From: Hofstenia miamia | Lineage: Eukaryota; Xenacoelomorpha; Acoela | Assembly: GCA_004352715.1 (NCBI GenBank) | Contig: SCFE01000048.1 | Coordinates: 1,563,970-1,627,969 of the forward strand | Length of the DNA: 64,000 nucleotides | Reading direction: 5' to 3' | Part shown: one piece after another, positions 34,697 through 44,344 of the stretch | Numbering within the stretch: the first letter of the stretch is position 1 | Layout: every line of letters begins with the position of its first letter | Notes under the pieces: generated by a model | Told to the model about the DNA's origin: nothing | What the model saw: only the letters and a program-made list of their open reading frames with translations | Database searches by the model: none | Position numbers and translations under genes: made by a program

Positions 34697-35879
34697 TAGC
34701 ATAGAAGTTTATGCCTAACCCCTTGCTGTATGAATTTTTGTTCTTTGGTGAAAAATTTTTTTTGTTGATTGACTATCAACTTCAACCACTTAGAAATCAT
34801 GTGAAAAATATCAGATCAAATAGTGCAATAGTTTTTTGAAGTGTTGCAAATATGCAAAACTATGCAGTAATGGCGCCATAATAACAACTATTAAATTTCA
34901 TTAGCGTTGCTATTATTTTTATTTCCTATTCATTACATGATGTATTGATGCTAAACATTGTTTTAGTATTTTTTGTACATAGACCTCATGCCCTGCTATT
35001 GTTTAAAAATTTCACTGTATTATATAACACATATGCAACCTTATATAGAACAAAAATTTATGTTACAGTTGAGGAAATTAATTAGTTAATTGTGAAATTC
35101 TAGAAAGTTTTGTAGACATTAACATATTTTGCACTTAGTGCAACATATCTCCGAAAAACTTGTAGGAGAAAATCGGCAGCGACCTCTTTTTTCTATGTAA
35201 ATTGGAAAATGACTAAATTTGTCATGATACACTACAAAAGAAGGTATATCAACTTATGAAGGTGTGTTAGGTCTTTTGTCTTTAGGATATTCCAGTGATG
35301 GCAGTCTTTTTCCTATAAATTTCCCCATGCGCATTAAGGAAACTGCAATATTATGTTGCCAGTTCAAAAGTGGCATTGGCTTTTTTCTTGAGTCAAATTT
35401 TTTATCAAAGTTTCTCCTATATATCAACCAACTGTTAACAACTGATAGGTTTATTGCAAAAAAAATATATGCATATATCACTTTTGTGTCCTATGATGGA
35501 TTCGGTACAACTTCAGCAGCATATCTGTCAAATCGATACCACTTATTTGCTGTTTGAATTGAGACTTCTAGCCTCCAAACAATTTTATGGTTATTGTTGT
35601 AATTTCTTTGTTTATTTTCTGTTTGCGATTCTTCTAGAATTGGTTCGGGGTTAAACTTAATATCTTCTTAGAAAAGTAATCTGATGAAATAAAAATATGC
35701 ATTGGAATCATTGAGAACAATATCTGCTGAATTTAAAAAAACCTGAAAAATTGGTTGACAATAATCTTACTAAATTTAAGTGTATGTAGCAGTGTTTAGT
35801 GCATGTGTGTTGTGAGCTTAAAGGGTGATTGTATATAGTATATAGCTACAAAGATATGTTAATAGATGAAAAATATAAA
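34697..35879. other. No gene seen
   Basis: Short ORFs near 35.26-35.65 kb overlap on both strands and show no domain. Confidence 0.45.
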
Positions 35880-36850
35880 GTACCAATTTCATGATGATGG
35901 ATATGCAAGAGGAGGGATAAGGACCCGATGACTTGGGGGTGGTTACAGCTTTGGAGTCTGAAACATTTACTATACAATGGAATGGATTGAAGATTTTGTG
36001 GCGTCTGAAATAAGATTGGAGATCACGGATGATGTGAGTTCTACCTTGACCAGAAGTATGTATTCCATCCCAGGCAAGAATTCTATCATTGATGTGTCAA
36101 AGAGTAAATAAAAAACTTTGAGAAAAAGGAATGACAGAGAAATTGTTCACAGATAGAGAGTGGATGACTCAGTTGAAATCTTAAATAATCAAGCTTTTTG
36201 AAGAATGGAGTGATTTCAAGAACGTAGGTGAAGCAAGGTGTGAGTTGATGCCGAATTTCAGTGATTAGTCTGCTTAGCTTTTATTTGAAAGAATGGGTGT
36301 CATTGGTTTTGAGAGCATCTATAAGACTAGCATTGATTATTCTCCAGTTGATATGTTTTTTCCAATAGGAAGAGATTATTCAGTGAGTTTCTTTGCGTTG
36401 TGACCAGAATAGGAGTAGCCTGATTTGGAAGACAATTATGGGAGCAAGAATACTTCAGAATAATACTACAGACTACAAGTGTAGTAGTGTTGGGTTTGAT
36501 AGACTTGACGTAGTTAGATTTCGCTTTAGGTTTTGGCTGGAGGAGGGAGTTATTGGAGAAGTAGAAGTAGAAGTTCAAAGATTTGTTGGAGAAGACTGCA
36601 TATAAGCCTCAGAAAGTGTTGGAGTTTCTTATTCAGTGGAGGCTGCGGTTTTAAAAAGATGCAGAAGAGCCTCAATACCATGATCTTTGTTCAGATTACT
36701 TAACATTTTATGCAGCGGCATTTTCGTTTTACCTTTAGCAAAAGAAGCAGCTACATCAAAGTCACGAATTCCGCCAAAAAATATAGAGTTGCAGGGAGCC
36801 CAACATAAACTACCATTCTCTAAAACAGCTGAAATAAGATTCAAAAGCAA
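35880..36850 (-). pseudogene. Possible CR1-like LINE ORF1 remnant with esterase-type end
   Basis: The minus strand carries a long, much-interrupted coding-like stretch. A Ser/Thr/Pro-rich part (about 36450-36600) is followed by LITEIRHQLTPC...PFFKKLDYLRF and then INDRILAWDGIHTSGQGR with DLQSYFRRHKIF (about 35960-36080). The D-G-x-H motif followed by a small-residue turn is the C-terminal Asp/His block of SGNH-type esterases, and CR1-type LINE ORF1 proteins often carry such a domain. Multiple stops and frame changes. Assignment is by this motif and the LINE context only. Confidence 0.45.
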
Positions 36851-37130
36851 TTTATTGCTACAAGAAACTAGTACAAAACTATAAACTACAATAAACTACA
36901 ATAAAGTATTTACAAACATAATAAAATATATATAATATTAAAATGTGTGTGTGTGTATTTGCATTTTATACAAAATTTCGCTAAGTAGACATTGTCTATT
37001 AAAGATAATAATAATAATAATAAAAGTCAAGTAAATTTACTGCTTAGTAAAATAAACAATCAAACAAATACTACAAACTACTATGCATTTATATTTACAA
37101 AATTGTCCATGCGTTTAATTTTTTTCATAT
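36845..37130 (-). repeat. Two LINE 3'-end copies in tandem
   Basis: Segments at about 36851-36985 and 37003-37130 each resemble the 3' region of the LINE at 32741-32890. Shared landmarks, on the plus strand, are an AAAGTCAA(A/G) then TTTATTG or TTTACTG word, ACTACAAACTA-like words, TATTTACAAA, and ATAATAAAATATATATA followed by a TG-rich run. The second is bounded by (AAT)n at 37003-37024, the trinucleotide tail. They are 5'-truncated insertions of one LINE family. Confidence 0.6.
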
Positions 37131-37168
37131 TCCTAATAATAATAATAATAATATTAATAACCAGGCAG
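37131..37168. repeat. (AAT)n tract
   Basis: TAATAATAATAATAAT-type tract between the CR1-like 3' ends and the R2/R4-like LINE fragment. Confidence 0.8.
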
Positions 37169-37174
37169 TGGTGG

Positions 37175-37597
37175 AGAATTGTAGTTTGGATTAGGAAAGT
37201 GTGCAGCAGTGACAATGACTAGAGGCAAGTGTGTGGATGGGGAGGGTTTGAGGACAAGCAGTGGGGATAAGATTGAGGAAGTCAAAGAGGGGTACAAGTA
37301 CTTAGGTGTGATAGAGAAAGATAGAAGAGATCATGAGGAAGTGAAGATGAGGCTAAGGAAAGAATACAAGAGGAGAGTAAGGAAGGTACTACAGAAGTCA
37401 GCATTGAATGGGCAGAACAGCATAAAGGCATTTAATACGTGGGCGATACCAGTGTTGAGATATTCGGCAGGAATAGTTAGGTGGAACAAGAATGAACTGA
37501 GGGAATTAGACAGGGAGACAAGGAAGATACTAGCAGCAGAGAGAGCATTCAACCTAAATGGAGATGTAGATAGGCTGTGCATGGCAAGGCATAAGGG
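37175..37597 (+). pseudogene. R2/R4-like LINE: RT C-terminal (thumb) fragment, cut by gap
   Basis: The frame reads FGLGKCAAVTMTRGK, then EEVKEGYKYLGV, RRVRKVLQKSALNGQNSIKA, FNTWAIPVLRYSAGIVRWNK and LDRETRKILAAERAF. This is the segment following the catalytic YxDD of non-LTR RTs of the type with a C-terminal restriction-like endonuclease: GYKYLG, then intWaiPvlrYsagiv.W...el..lDr.tRk.l. It is open from 37209 to the gap, with a stop just upstream of the FGLGK motif. It is G-rich and A+G-biased, unlike its surroundings. Confidence 0.75.
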
Positions 37598-38597
37598 NNN
37601 NNNNNNNNNNNNNNNNNNNNNNNNNNNNNNNNNNNNNNNNNNNNNNNNNNNNNNNNNNNNNNNNNNNNNNNNNNNNNNNNNNNNNNNNNNNNNNNNNNNN
37701 NNNNNNNNNNNNNNNNNNNNNNNNNNNNNNNNNNNNNNNNNNNNNNNNNNNNNNNNNNNNNNNNNNNNNNNNNNNNNNNNNNNNNNNNNNNNNNNNNNNN
37801 NNNNNNNNNNNNNNNNNNNNNNNNNNNNNNNNNNNNNNNNNNNNNNNNNNNNNNNNNNNNNNNNNNNNNNNNNNNNNNNNNNNNNNNNNNNNNNNNNNNN
37901 NNNNNNNNNNNNNNNNNNNNNNNNNNNNNNNNNNNNNNNNNNNNNNNNNNNNNNNNNNNNNNNNNNNNNNNNNNNNNNNNNNNNNNNNNNNNNNNNNNNN
38001 NNNNNNNNNNNNNNNNNNNNNNNNNNNNNNNNNNNNNNNNNNNNNNNNNNNNNNNNNNNNNNNNNNNNNNNNNNNNNNNNNNNNNNNNNNNNNNNNNNNN
38101 NNNNNNNNNNNNNNNNNNNNNNNNNNNNNNNNNNNNNNNNNNNNNNNNNNNNNNNNNNNNNNNNNNNNNNNNNNNNNNNNNNNNNNNNNNNNNNNNNNNN
38201 NNNNNNNNNNNNNNNNNNNNNNNNNNNNNNNNNNNNNNNNNNNNNNNNNNNNNNNNNNNNNNNNNNNNNNNNNNNNNNNNNNNNNNNNNNNNNNNNNNNN
38301 NNNNNNNNNNNNNNNNNNNNNNNNNNNNNNNNNNNNNNNNNNNNNNNNNNNNNNNNNNNNNNNNNNNNNNNNNNNNNNNNNNNNNNNNNNNNNNNNNNNN
38401 NNNNNNNNNNNNNNNNNNNNNNNNNNNNNNNNNNNNNNNNNNNNNNNNNNNNNNNNNNNNNNNNNNNNNNNNNNNNNNNNNNNNNNNNNNNNNNNNNNNN
38501 NNNNNNNNNNNNNNNNNNNNNNNNNNNNNNNNNNNNNNNNNNNNNNNNNNNNNNNNNNNNNNNNNNNNNNNNNNNNNNNNNNNNNNNNNNNNNNNNN
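37598..38597. other. Assembly gap (1000 N)
   Basis: Exactly 1000 Ns inside the LINE. The real distance between the flanking LINE pieces is unknown. Confidence 0.99.
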
Positions 38598-39099
38598 GAT
38601 CATCTGATAGCAGGGTGTGAGAAGTTGGCGCAGATTGAGTATAAGTTTAGGCATGACAAGGTGGGAGGAATGGTACACTGGAGCTTGAGTTAGAAGCAGG
38701 ATACAAGTGGTATGAGCACAAGCCACAGGGAGNCAGGAGCAAGCAATAAGAACAAACTGGGTGAAGAAGCATATAGACAGAAGAGTAGAAGTAAGTGATA
38801 AGTGTAGGCTATGTAAGAAAGAGGTGGAGACAGTAGATCATCTGATAGCAGGGTGTGAGAAGTTGGCACAGAATGAGTATAAGTTCAGGCATGACAAGGT
38901 GGGAAGAATGGTACACTGGAGTTTGAGCAGGCAGCATGGGTTAGAAGCAGGAGACAAGTGGTATGAGTACAAGCCACAGGGAGTCATAGAGAATGATAAG
39001 GTTAAGATACTGTGGGACTTCAACATCCAAAGAAGCAAGGTAATAGAAACATGGAGGCCAGACATAGTGGTGGTAGACAAAGAGAAAAGATTGAAATAG
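38598..39099 (+). pseudogene. R2/R4-like LINE: zinc-knuckle and endonuclease region, partly duplicated
   Basis: A first partial copy (38598-38732) encodes DHLIAGCEKLAQIEYKFRHD and is followed by a single N at 38733. A fuller copy follows: KKHIDRRVEVSDKCRLCKKE with ETVDHLIAGC, giving a C-x2-C-x8-H-x4-C knuckle, then EYKFRHDKVGRMVHWSLS, VKILWDFNIQRSKVIETW and RPDIVVVDK. That order, knuckle then RPD...VDK, is the C terminus of LINEs with a restriction-like endonuclease. It stops at 39099 before the IID-aVP block that the 17-kb fragment still has. The two copies differ at several bases, so the duplication is not a simple assembly echo. Confidence 0.75.
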
Positions 39100-39105
39100 C
39101 ATACT

Positions 39106-40330
39106 TCTTCAGGTCGTCCATGTACTACACATGACTCACTGCTCTACTGTTCTTCTCCACCTTATACCCTATGCTTGTCTCCTTTAACTTTTCTGTGATA
39201 GGGATTAAGCTAACTACAAACAGTAGTGGTGCTAAGCTGTCTCCCTGGAATATGTCTTGCCTAAACTTCAACCTGTGTCTGTCTATCTCATTCTGCCACT
39301 TTCCCATCTTCCTCACTAGAAACTCAACCAATTTCCTTGAAACTCTATTGCCCTTTAGTGTCCTCAATGCCCACATATGTGATATGCTGTCATATGCCTT
39401 CCTGTAATCTATCCATGCCATTGCTAAGTTTGTCTTCTTTTTGCTACAATTCTCCATCATTGTCTGGTCTATCAACAATTGATCTTTGCATCCTCTTGTC
39501 TTTGTCCTACATCCCTTCTGCTTTTCTGGTATCAACTTGTTCTGTTCTAAGTAACATGCCAGTCTACTTGAAATCACAGAAGTTAGAAATTTCCAAGTTG
39601 TTGGCAGACATGTTATTGGCCTTAAGTTGGTTGCCTCACTACCTTTCTTTGGGTCTTCTGTATCAGAAATGTCCTTCCCATTACCATCCATTCTGGACAC
39701 CCACTTACCACACACTCCTCCAATGCTACTGCTGGTCTTTCATGAACACTTGTGAACTTCTTTAGCCAATACCCATGTACCTTATCTCTGCCTGGCGCCT
39801 TCAAGTTCTTCATCTTCTTTAGAGCCTCCTTCATCTTTACAGTTGTGATTACTTCCTCTTCTTGCCTGAATTCTTTCTGCATCTGCTTACTTTCTATCTC
39901 TGGTCCCACTCTTCCCCATATATTCTCCCCGAATCTTACTGAGTCCTCACCTGTTCTAGCTGTAGCCTTTTCTCCTGCATTTAGTTCTTTGTAGAATCTT
40001 CCTTCTTGGGTCTTAAACTTCATATTGTCTCTTGCCTGCTTTGCTCTTGCCCTATATTTTCTCAGTTTCTTAGCTTCTGCAACTAATGTCTGCTTAAGCT
40101 CTTGGAACTGGCAACCTAGTTCTCTCACCTATTTCTTCCTCCATATTTTCCTTGATTGTTGCTTCAGTTTCTGCGCCCACTGGTTCTGCTGCTTCCGCCA
40201 CTTCTATCAGAACGTCTATCACTTCATCTTCCCTTTGCTTAGCCTGTTCAACTCTCTTTTCCCCTTACTCTCATCCAACTTCTATGTTGTTGTTTTTGAA
40301 ATACTATAGCTTCTCTCAATAAAACAAAGA
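39106..40330 (-). pseudogene. R2/R4-like LINE: N-terminal half of reverse transcriptase, inverted relative to its 3' half
   Basis: The minus strand reads GRFYKELNAGEK and FGENIWGRVGPEIE, then KNLKAPGRDKVHGYWLKKF (about 39750-39830). After a frame change come LRPITCLPTTWKFLTSVISS, LIPEKQKGCRTKTRGCKDQL, MAWIDYRKAYDSISHMW (about 39400) and FRQDIFQGDSLAPLLFVVSL (about 39210). YMDDLK (catalytic Y-x-D-D, about 39105-39125) follows an in-frame stop. These are RT motifs 0 to C in order. Immediately after YMDDLKKYA the sequence switches to the end of the plus-strand LINE fragment, so the two halves meet tail to tail. Confidence 0.8.
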
Positions 40331-40439
40331 GTGGTTGTTTACCTCATATGGGCATCAATTTCTTTCAATTACATTTGCAGTTACTGTTTATTGATTTTTC
40401 AAGCAATGGGATAGCAATTACATAAGAATGATAACAACC

Positions 40440-40690
40440 AAAATGAAAATCAAAAAACGAAAATTGAAATGTTTCATTTTTCATTTTCGTTTTTCATTTT
40501 TCATTTTTCATTTTTCGTTTTCATTTTTCATTTTTCAATTTTGTTTTGCTTTTAAAAAATTTTAAAAATGGAAATTGGCAAAATGAAATTTGAAAAGCGA
40601 AAATGAAAAATGGTTTTTTCCGTTTTTAAATTTCAATTTTCATTTAATCTTTCCAAATGATCAAATGAAAAATGAAAAACGGAATTGAAT
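40440..40690. repeat. Degenerate AAAATGAAAA/TTTTCATTTT minisatellite with inverted halves
   Basis: A tract rich in TTTTTCATTTTTC units (about 40470-40540) is preceded and followed by their complement (AAAATGAAAA-like words at 40438-40470 and 40570-40680). It could fold into a long imperfect hairpin. No coding content. Confidence 0.7.
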
Positions 40691-40824
40691 TGGCCACCTG
40701 GTACCTGCATAAGAACTACTATTAATTCATTTGTGCTGAGTCAGTTTAATTACTGTACATTTCTTCTTCAAAATATAGCATCGTAAAAACGTTTATTTCC
40801 CTCTCTCTCTCTCCCCATATCATA

Positions 40825-40935
40825 GCATCTAGTGTCTTCAGTACCCACCTATATGATGTCCTGTAATATGTCTTCTTGCTGTCTGTCACGTCATTGCTAA
40901 GTTTGTCTTGCTACACTTACAGTTCAAAACAACTG
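40825..40935 (-). repeat. Second fragment of the R2/R4-like LINE RT
   Basis: The stretch with GTGTCTTCAGTACCCAC, GATGTCCTGTAATATG and CATTGCTAAGTTTGTCTT is a diverged copy of about 39355-39440, the region encoding W-I-D-Y-R-K-A-Y-D-S on the minus strand. It is preceded by a short CT-repeat (40800-40815). Confidence 0.65.
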
Positions 40936-42006
40936 TCTTGGCAATTAGTATCTGCATTTTCTTCCAAATTCTAAATGATCAAAACTCGCACTGTTGCAAA
41001 AAGAGTGATTTTCGACATTTCTATGAACCCTAAAAATTATATATTTATTATTTTAGAACATTAAATAACAGGACGCTATCTTTTGATTTCATATAGTACA
41101 TTGATTTATGTTAATGAAATTGCAATTTTGTGATGTATTCATTAACATTAGAACAATTACATTGTTTCAATTTGAAGCAATTGAAATTAAAAAATTTTAT
41201 TCGAAATTTTGTGCAATTTCAAAATGTCATTCCAGTAAAATTTTTCCTAGAAAATACTACTCTTTATATAACTGACTAAACATAACATTATGTAGAATGA
41301 TTATTTTAATTGATAGAATTCTTGGTCTAAAATATATTTAAATTTTTTTTCAAAATAACTAAAGGAAATGTTTACATTTTTGCCCTTTTCCAACTTTTGC
41401 AGTTTGAAATGAACTGCTCTCCCAATGATACAATGCAACGTTTTACAAATTTGATTGACATCGTCAGCAAAGTTTACACTGCGATGTTTCGAATGAAAAT
41501 GATATTCGAAAAATCATCGCTTCCTGATTTTAATATTAATTATTGTTCTAATGCTATACAAAAATTTAGATTTTCGTTAAGATATTAAATACTGAGTTTA
41601 TCTGGAAGAAATTTTATTCCCAGGTAACAAGTTTACAGCACTTGCGCTGTCCATTTCAAAAAATTTGGAGCATTTTAAATGCAAACCACTAAGCTAGGGA
41701 AAACTAAATTGATTTGTTCTAGTCTGTGTTTGCGATTATTTAATTGCAAAATCAGTCCATGATTTACAACAAAGTGAAGTAGCGCGATTTAAACAAAAAG
41801 GCTTAGTTATTAATAAATCGTCGTAGATGGTTTTATAGATTGATCTGTCTTGGTGCAAAACGTGTTTGACCTTAATCAATGAAGCTTGAGAAACTTGATA
41901 AGAATTTGATGGTAATATATTTGCAAATTCTTACAATTCCTCTGCAAAATTTACCATGATTTAGTAATATCTTGCCAAGTTCTTACCAATTTTTGAAATA
42001 TTATAC
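40936..42006. other. No gene seen
   Basis: A 63-codon frame at 41397-41588 has no recognisable domain. Confidence 0.45.
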
Positions 42007-42008
42007 TA

Positions 42009-42032
42009 CAGGGTAAGCCATAAGTAACTTGA
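42009..42032 (+). repeat. Terminal inverted repeat, left
   Basis: 24 bases, exact inverse of 43343-43366, preceded by TA. On the transposase strand this is the 3' end of the element. A variant polyadenylation hexamer ATTAAA (minus strand, 42036-42041) lies just inside it. Confidence 0.95.
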
Positions 42033-42122
42033 TATTTTAATTAGCCACAAAAATAAAAATAAAAACAACCACAAAGTCAAAGTATATTTTTTATAATGAT
42101 CAATACATGGGATTTATAAAAG

Positions 42123-43181
42123 TTAAATTAAATGTTCAATCGCGCCGCCATTGTTTGCAATAACCATTTCACATCTTTTGTGCAAATTTTCTACTGAGCG
42201 GCGAAGTTCATCAACGGATATTTCATCGATTTCTTTAATGATCTTTTGTTTCAAGTCATCTAAATCATTGGCCCGATATGAATGAAAAACTCGTGCCTTT
42301 AAAGTTCCCCACAGGTAGAAATCTAAAGGCGATAAATCAGGCGACCTGGGAGGCCATGGAACTCCGTAGCCTCTTCCTATCACACGATTTTCTGGAAGCT
42401 GACTTGAGATAAAATCACGAGCTAAGACCGAAAAGTGAGGAGGCGCTCCATCATGTTGGAAGATAACAGATCGCATTTTACGTTTTCTTTTTAACTCAGG
42501 AAAAACCGAATCCTTTAAAAGGTTTGTATAATTTTCCTGGTTTACAGTTTTATCAAAAAATACCGGTGTAAGTTTGTATCTAGCACTAAAAGCCATCCAC
42601 ACACAAACTTTTTGAGGATGTAGTGATTTTTGCATGTTACGATGCGGATTTTCAAATGACCAAATAACACAATTGTGTCGATTTACCAATCCATCAAGAG
42701 AAAAATAGGCTTCGTCAGACCAAACAATGTCATGCACTAACTCAGGGTTGTCAAGCACCCATTTGCAAAATTCCAGTCTTTTTGGTTTGTCTTCTGCAGT
42801 TATTGATTGTAGAAGGGATATCTTATAAGGGTTCATACCACATGAATGTAATACTCGACATACACTTCTTTGTGGAATATTGCAAATTTGACTTACTGAA
42901 TACGAACTAGCATGACCAAGAACATTTTCAGTCTGTAATTTTTGCATAGTTTCAACCACCTCTTCTTTCCTTTCATCGATTAAAGACGGTCTGCCAGACT
43001 TAGGTATGTCATGTAATGATTTTGTTTCATTAAATTTGTTAATCAAATTAGTAATGGCTGTTGTTGAAAAGGGATTCTTCTTCAAGTTCCGCAGTTTTTT
43101 GAAAGCTCGCAGCGTTAATGTTGGACTTTCTCCATTTTTGTAAAATAATTTAACAATATCCAGGCGATCATCCAAATTCAT
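42123..43181 (-). CDS. Tc1/mariner-superfamily transposase, DDD type
   Basis: Nuclear cut-and-paste transposase of 352 residues, full length for the superfamily (about 340-360). N terminus: helix-turn-helix region (about 1-110) with the linker KSGRPSLIDE (61-70) between its two DNA-binding halves. Catalytic RNase-H-like domain: first Asp in VWSDEAYFSLDG (D156), second in FQHDGAPPHF (D244), third in PPRSPDLSPLDFYLWG (D287). Forty-two residues lie between the second and third Asp by my count, one more than in the DD41D group that its WPPRSPDLxPLDFxLWG end resembles. No stop or frameshift. The Met at 43181 is the first in frame and is followed at once by the DNA-binding region. Function is inferred; activity is untested. 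Confidence 0.95.
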   Translation of the reverse strand: MNLDDRLDIVKLFYKNGESPTLTLRAFKKLRNLKKNPFSTTAITNLINKFNETKSLHDIPKSGRPSLIDERKEEVVETMQKLQTENVLGHASSYSVSQICNIPQRSVCRVLHSCGMNPYKISLLQSITAEDKPKRLEFCKWVLDNPELVHDIVWSDEAYFSLDGLVNRHNCVIWSFENPHRNMQKSLHPQKVCVWMAFSARYKLTPVFFDKTVNQENYTNLLKDSVFPELKRKRKMRSVIFQHDGAPPHFSVLARDFISSQLPENRVIGRGYGVPWPPRSPDLSPLDFYLWGTLKARVFHSYRANDLDDLKQKIIKEIDEISVDELRRSVENLHKRCEMVIANNGGAIEHLI

Positions 43182-43236
43182 TTTGTAGACGTTTAGACAG
43201 AAAATGCTTCTTATTAATAAAATTCCGTTTACCTAA

Positions 43237-43323
43237 ATAATGATGAAATATTTCGTCACAAATTCTATGATTGGTCAATAATAATGATGAAATATTTCGT
43301 CACAAATTCTGTGATTGGTCAAT
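43237..43323 (-). promoter_or_regulatory. Tandem 44-bp duplication carrying two CCAAT boxes upstream of the transposase
   Basis: A unit of about 43 bases (43237-43279) is repeated with a 44-base period at 43281-43323, with one mismatch (43267 versus 43311). On the transposase strand each unit contains TTGACCAATCA, giving CCAAT boxes at 43270-43274 and 43314-43318, about 90 and 135 bases upstream of the start codon. CCAAT boxes at such distances are common in eukaryotic promoters. Promoter function is inferred from position. Confidence 0.55.
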
Positions 43324-43342
43324 TTTATACTAACCTACAATC

Positions 43343-43366
43343 TCAAGTTACTTATGGCTTACCCTG
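43343..43366 (-). repeat. Terminal inverted repeat, right
   Basis: 24 bases, exact inverse of the left end, followed by TA. It lies about 20 bases beyond the duplicated CCAAT segment. Confidence 0.95.
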
Positions 43367-43368
43367 TA

Positions 43369-43885
43369 TTTAATAAAAGCATTGCTAGATTATAAAATTT
43401 CCTTACAGGATAAATATTTACTGATTAACCTTTTCAGTTAAAGCAAACTCTCACTCACTAGCTTTCATTAATTATAATTCAGAGCTTTAACCTCTCAACG
43501 CCCAAGGGTATTACTATCTGAGATATTTTTACTTTATATGTTAATATATGCAAAGCAACATTAAAAAATATATACTACATGTCTATTTTCCAAAAAATAC
43601 TTTCATGACATTTTGTTGGGGCTTTATTTTATAATGATAATAGTTTGCTTTCGTTCTATTATACAAATATCTACATAGGCTTTTTTCAAAATTCCGTTTT
43701 TTCATTCCTTAGATATTCATATCTTCCACGTTTTTGAAATTGAACAAAGCCTATAATAAATGCTTTTTAAATTATCGATTATAAACATCGTTTTTGATCC
43801 ACTGTGTTGCCAAAGCAGTAATCAGTCCAGTTTACGTTCATCCATTCCCTCAAAAAAATGTTTTTATTAAAGTATTTCTTTGAAT
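43369..43885. other. No gene seen
   Basis: A+T-rich spacer with no coding signal. Confidence 0.45.
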
Positions 43886-43936
43886 AAAATCCCCAAAGGG
43901 GGGCCCAGGTGCAAGCCCCCTCTAAATACGCCCCTG
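43886..43936 (-). repeat. hAT-type element end (solo)
   Basis: On the minus strand from 43936: CAGGGGCGTATTTAGAGGGG, then GCTTGCACC and GGGCCCCCC. It has the same CAGGGGCGTA terminus and subterminal G/C hairpin design as the MITE at 34481. The opposite end was not found, so this may be a truncated copy. Confidence 0.5.
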
Positions 43937-44344
43937 AAAAAGACTTAACAAATTTCATATGCCTTGATGCATTTTTACTTAGAACTTCTATATTAAAGAT
44001 ATCATTTAATTTTTTCTTTTTCAATTTCACACAAGTAATTTGGAATTTTATCATCCATAATAGTAATTAAGTTTGTTGTTCTATTTGCAATGAAATTTTG
44101 TTGTATAAGTTTTCTTCAAATGATTGTTTCTACAATAATTCATATTGATCAAATAACAGAATCCACAGATATTAAATTTAAAATCATCTGTAATTTTTTT
44201 CCAATCAACACATTTCTCAATTTTCCTGAAACCATCTATTAATAATTCTTTGCACTTGCCATAATTGTTAACATTACTAAGTATTAATTCACAATATGCC
44301 CAAATTCAAAATCCTTGAGAACATTTTCATTATCAGGAAAAAAT

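Larger units (their letters stand above)
42009..43366 (-). mobile_element. Structurally intact Tc1/mariner-superfamily transposon, 1358 bp
   Basis: Perfect 24-bp inverted repeats at 42009-42032 and 43343-43366 begin CAGGGTAAGCCATAAGTA. Each end is flanked by TA (42007-42008 and 43367-43368), the target duplication of this superfamily. A single uninterrupted minus-strand transposase gene fills the middle. Intact ends, target duplication and full ORF together suggest a recent, possibly still competent insertion. It is the only element in the window in this state. Confidence 0.95.

Noticed and set aside
39171-40309. Plus-strand frames of 78-142 codons
   Set aside because: They are shadows of the LINE reverse-transcriptase half on the minus strand, which has recognisable RT motifs.
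41397-41588. 63-codon plus-strand frame before the intact transposon
   Set aside because: Short, no start context, no domain and surrounded by A+T-rich non-coding DNA.
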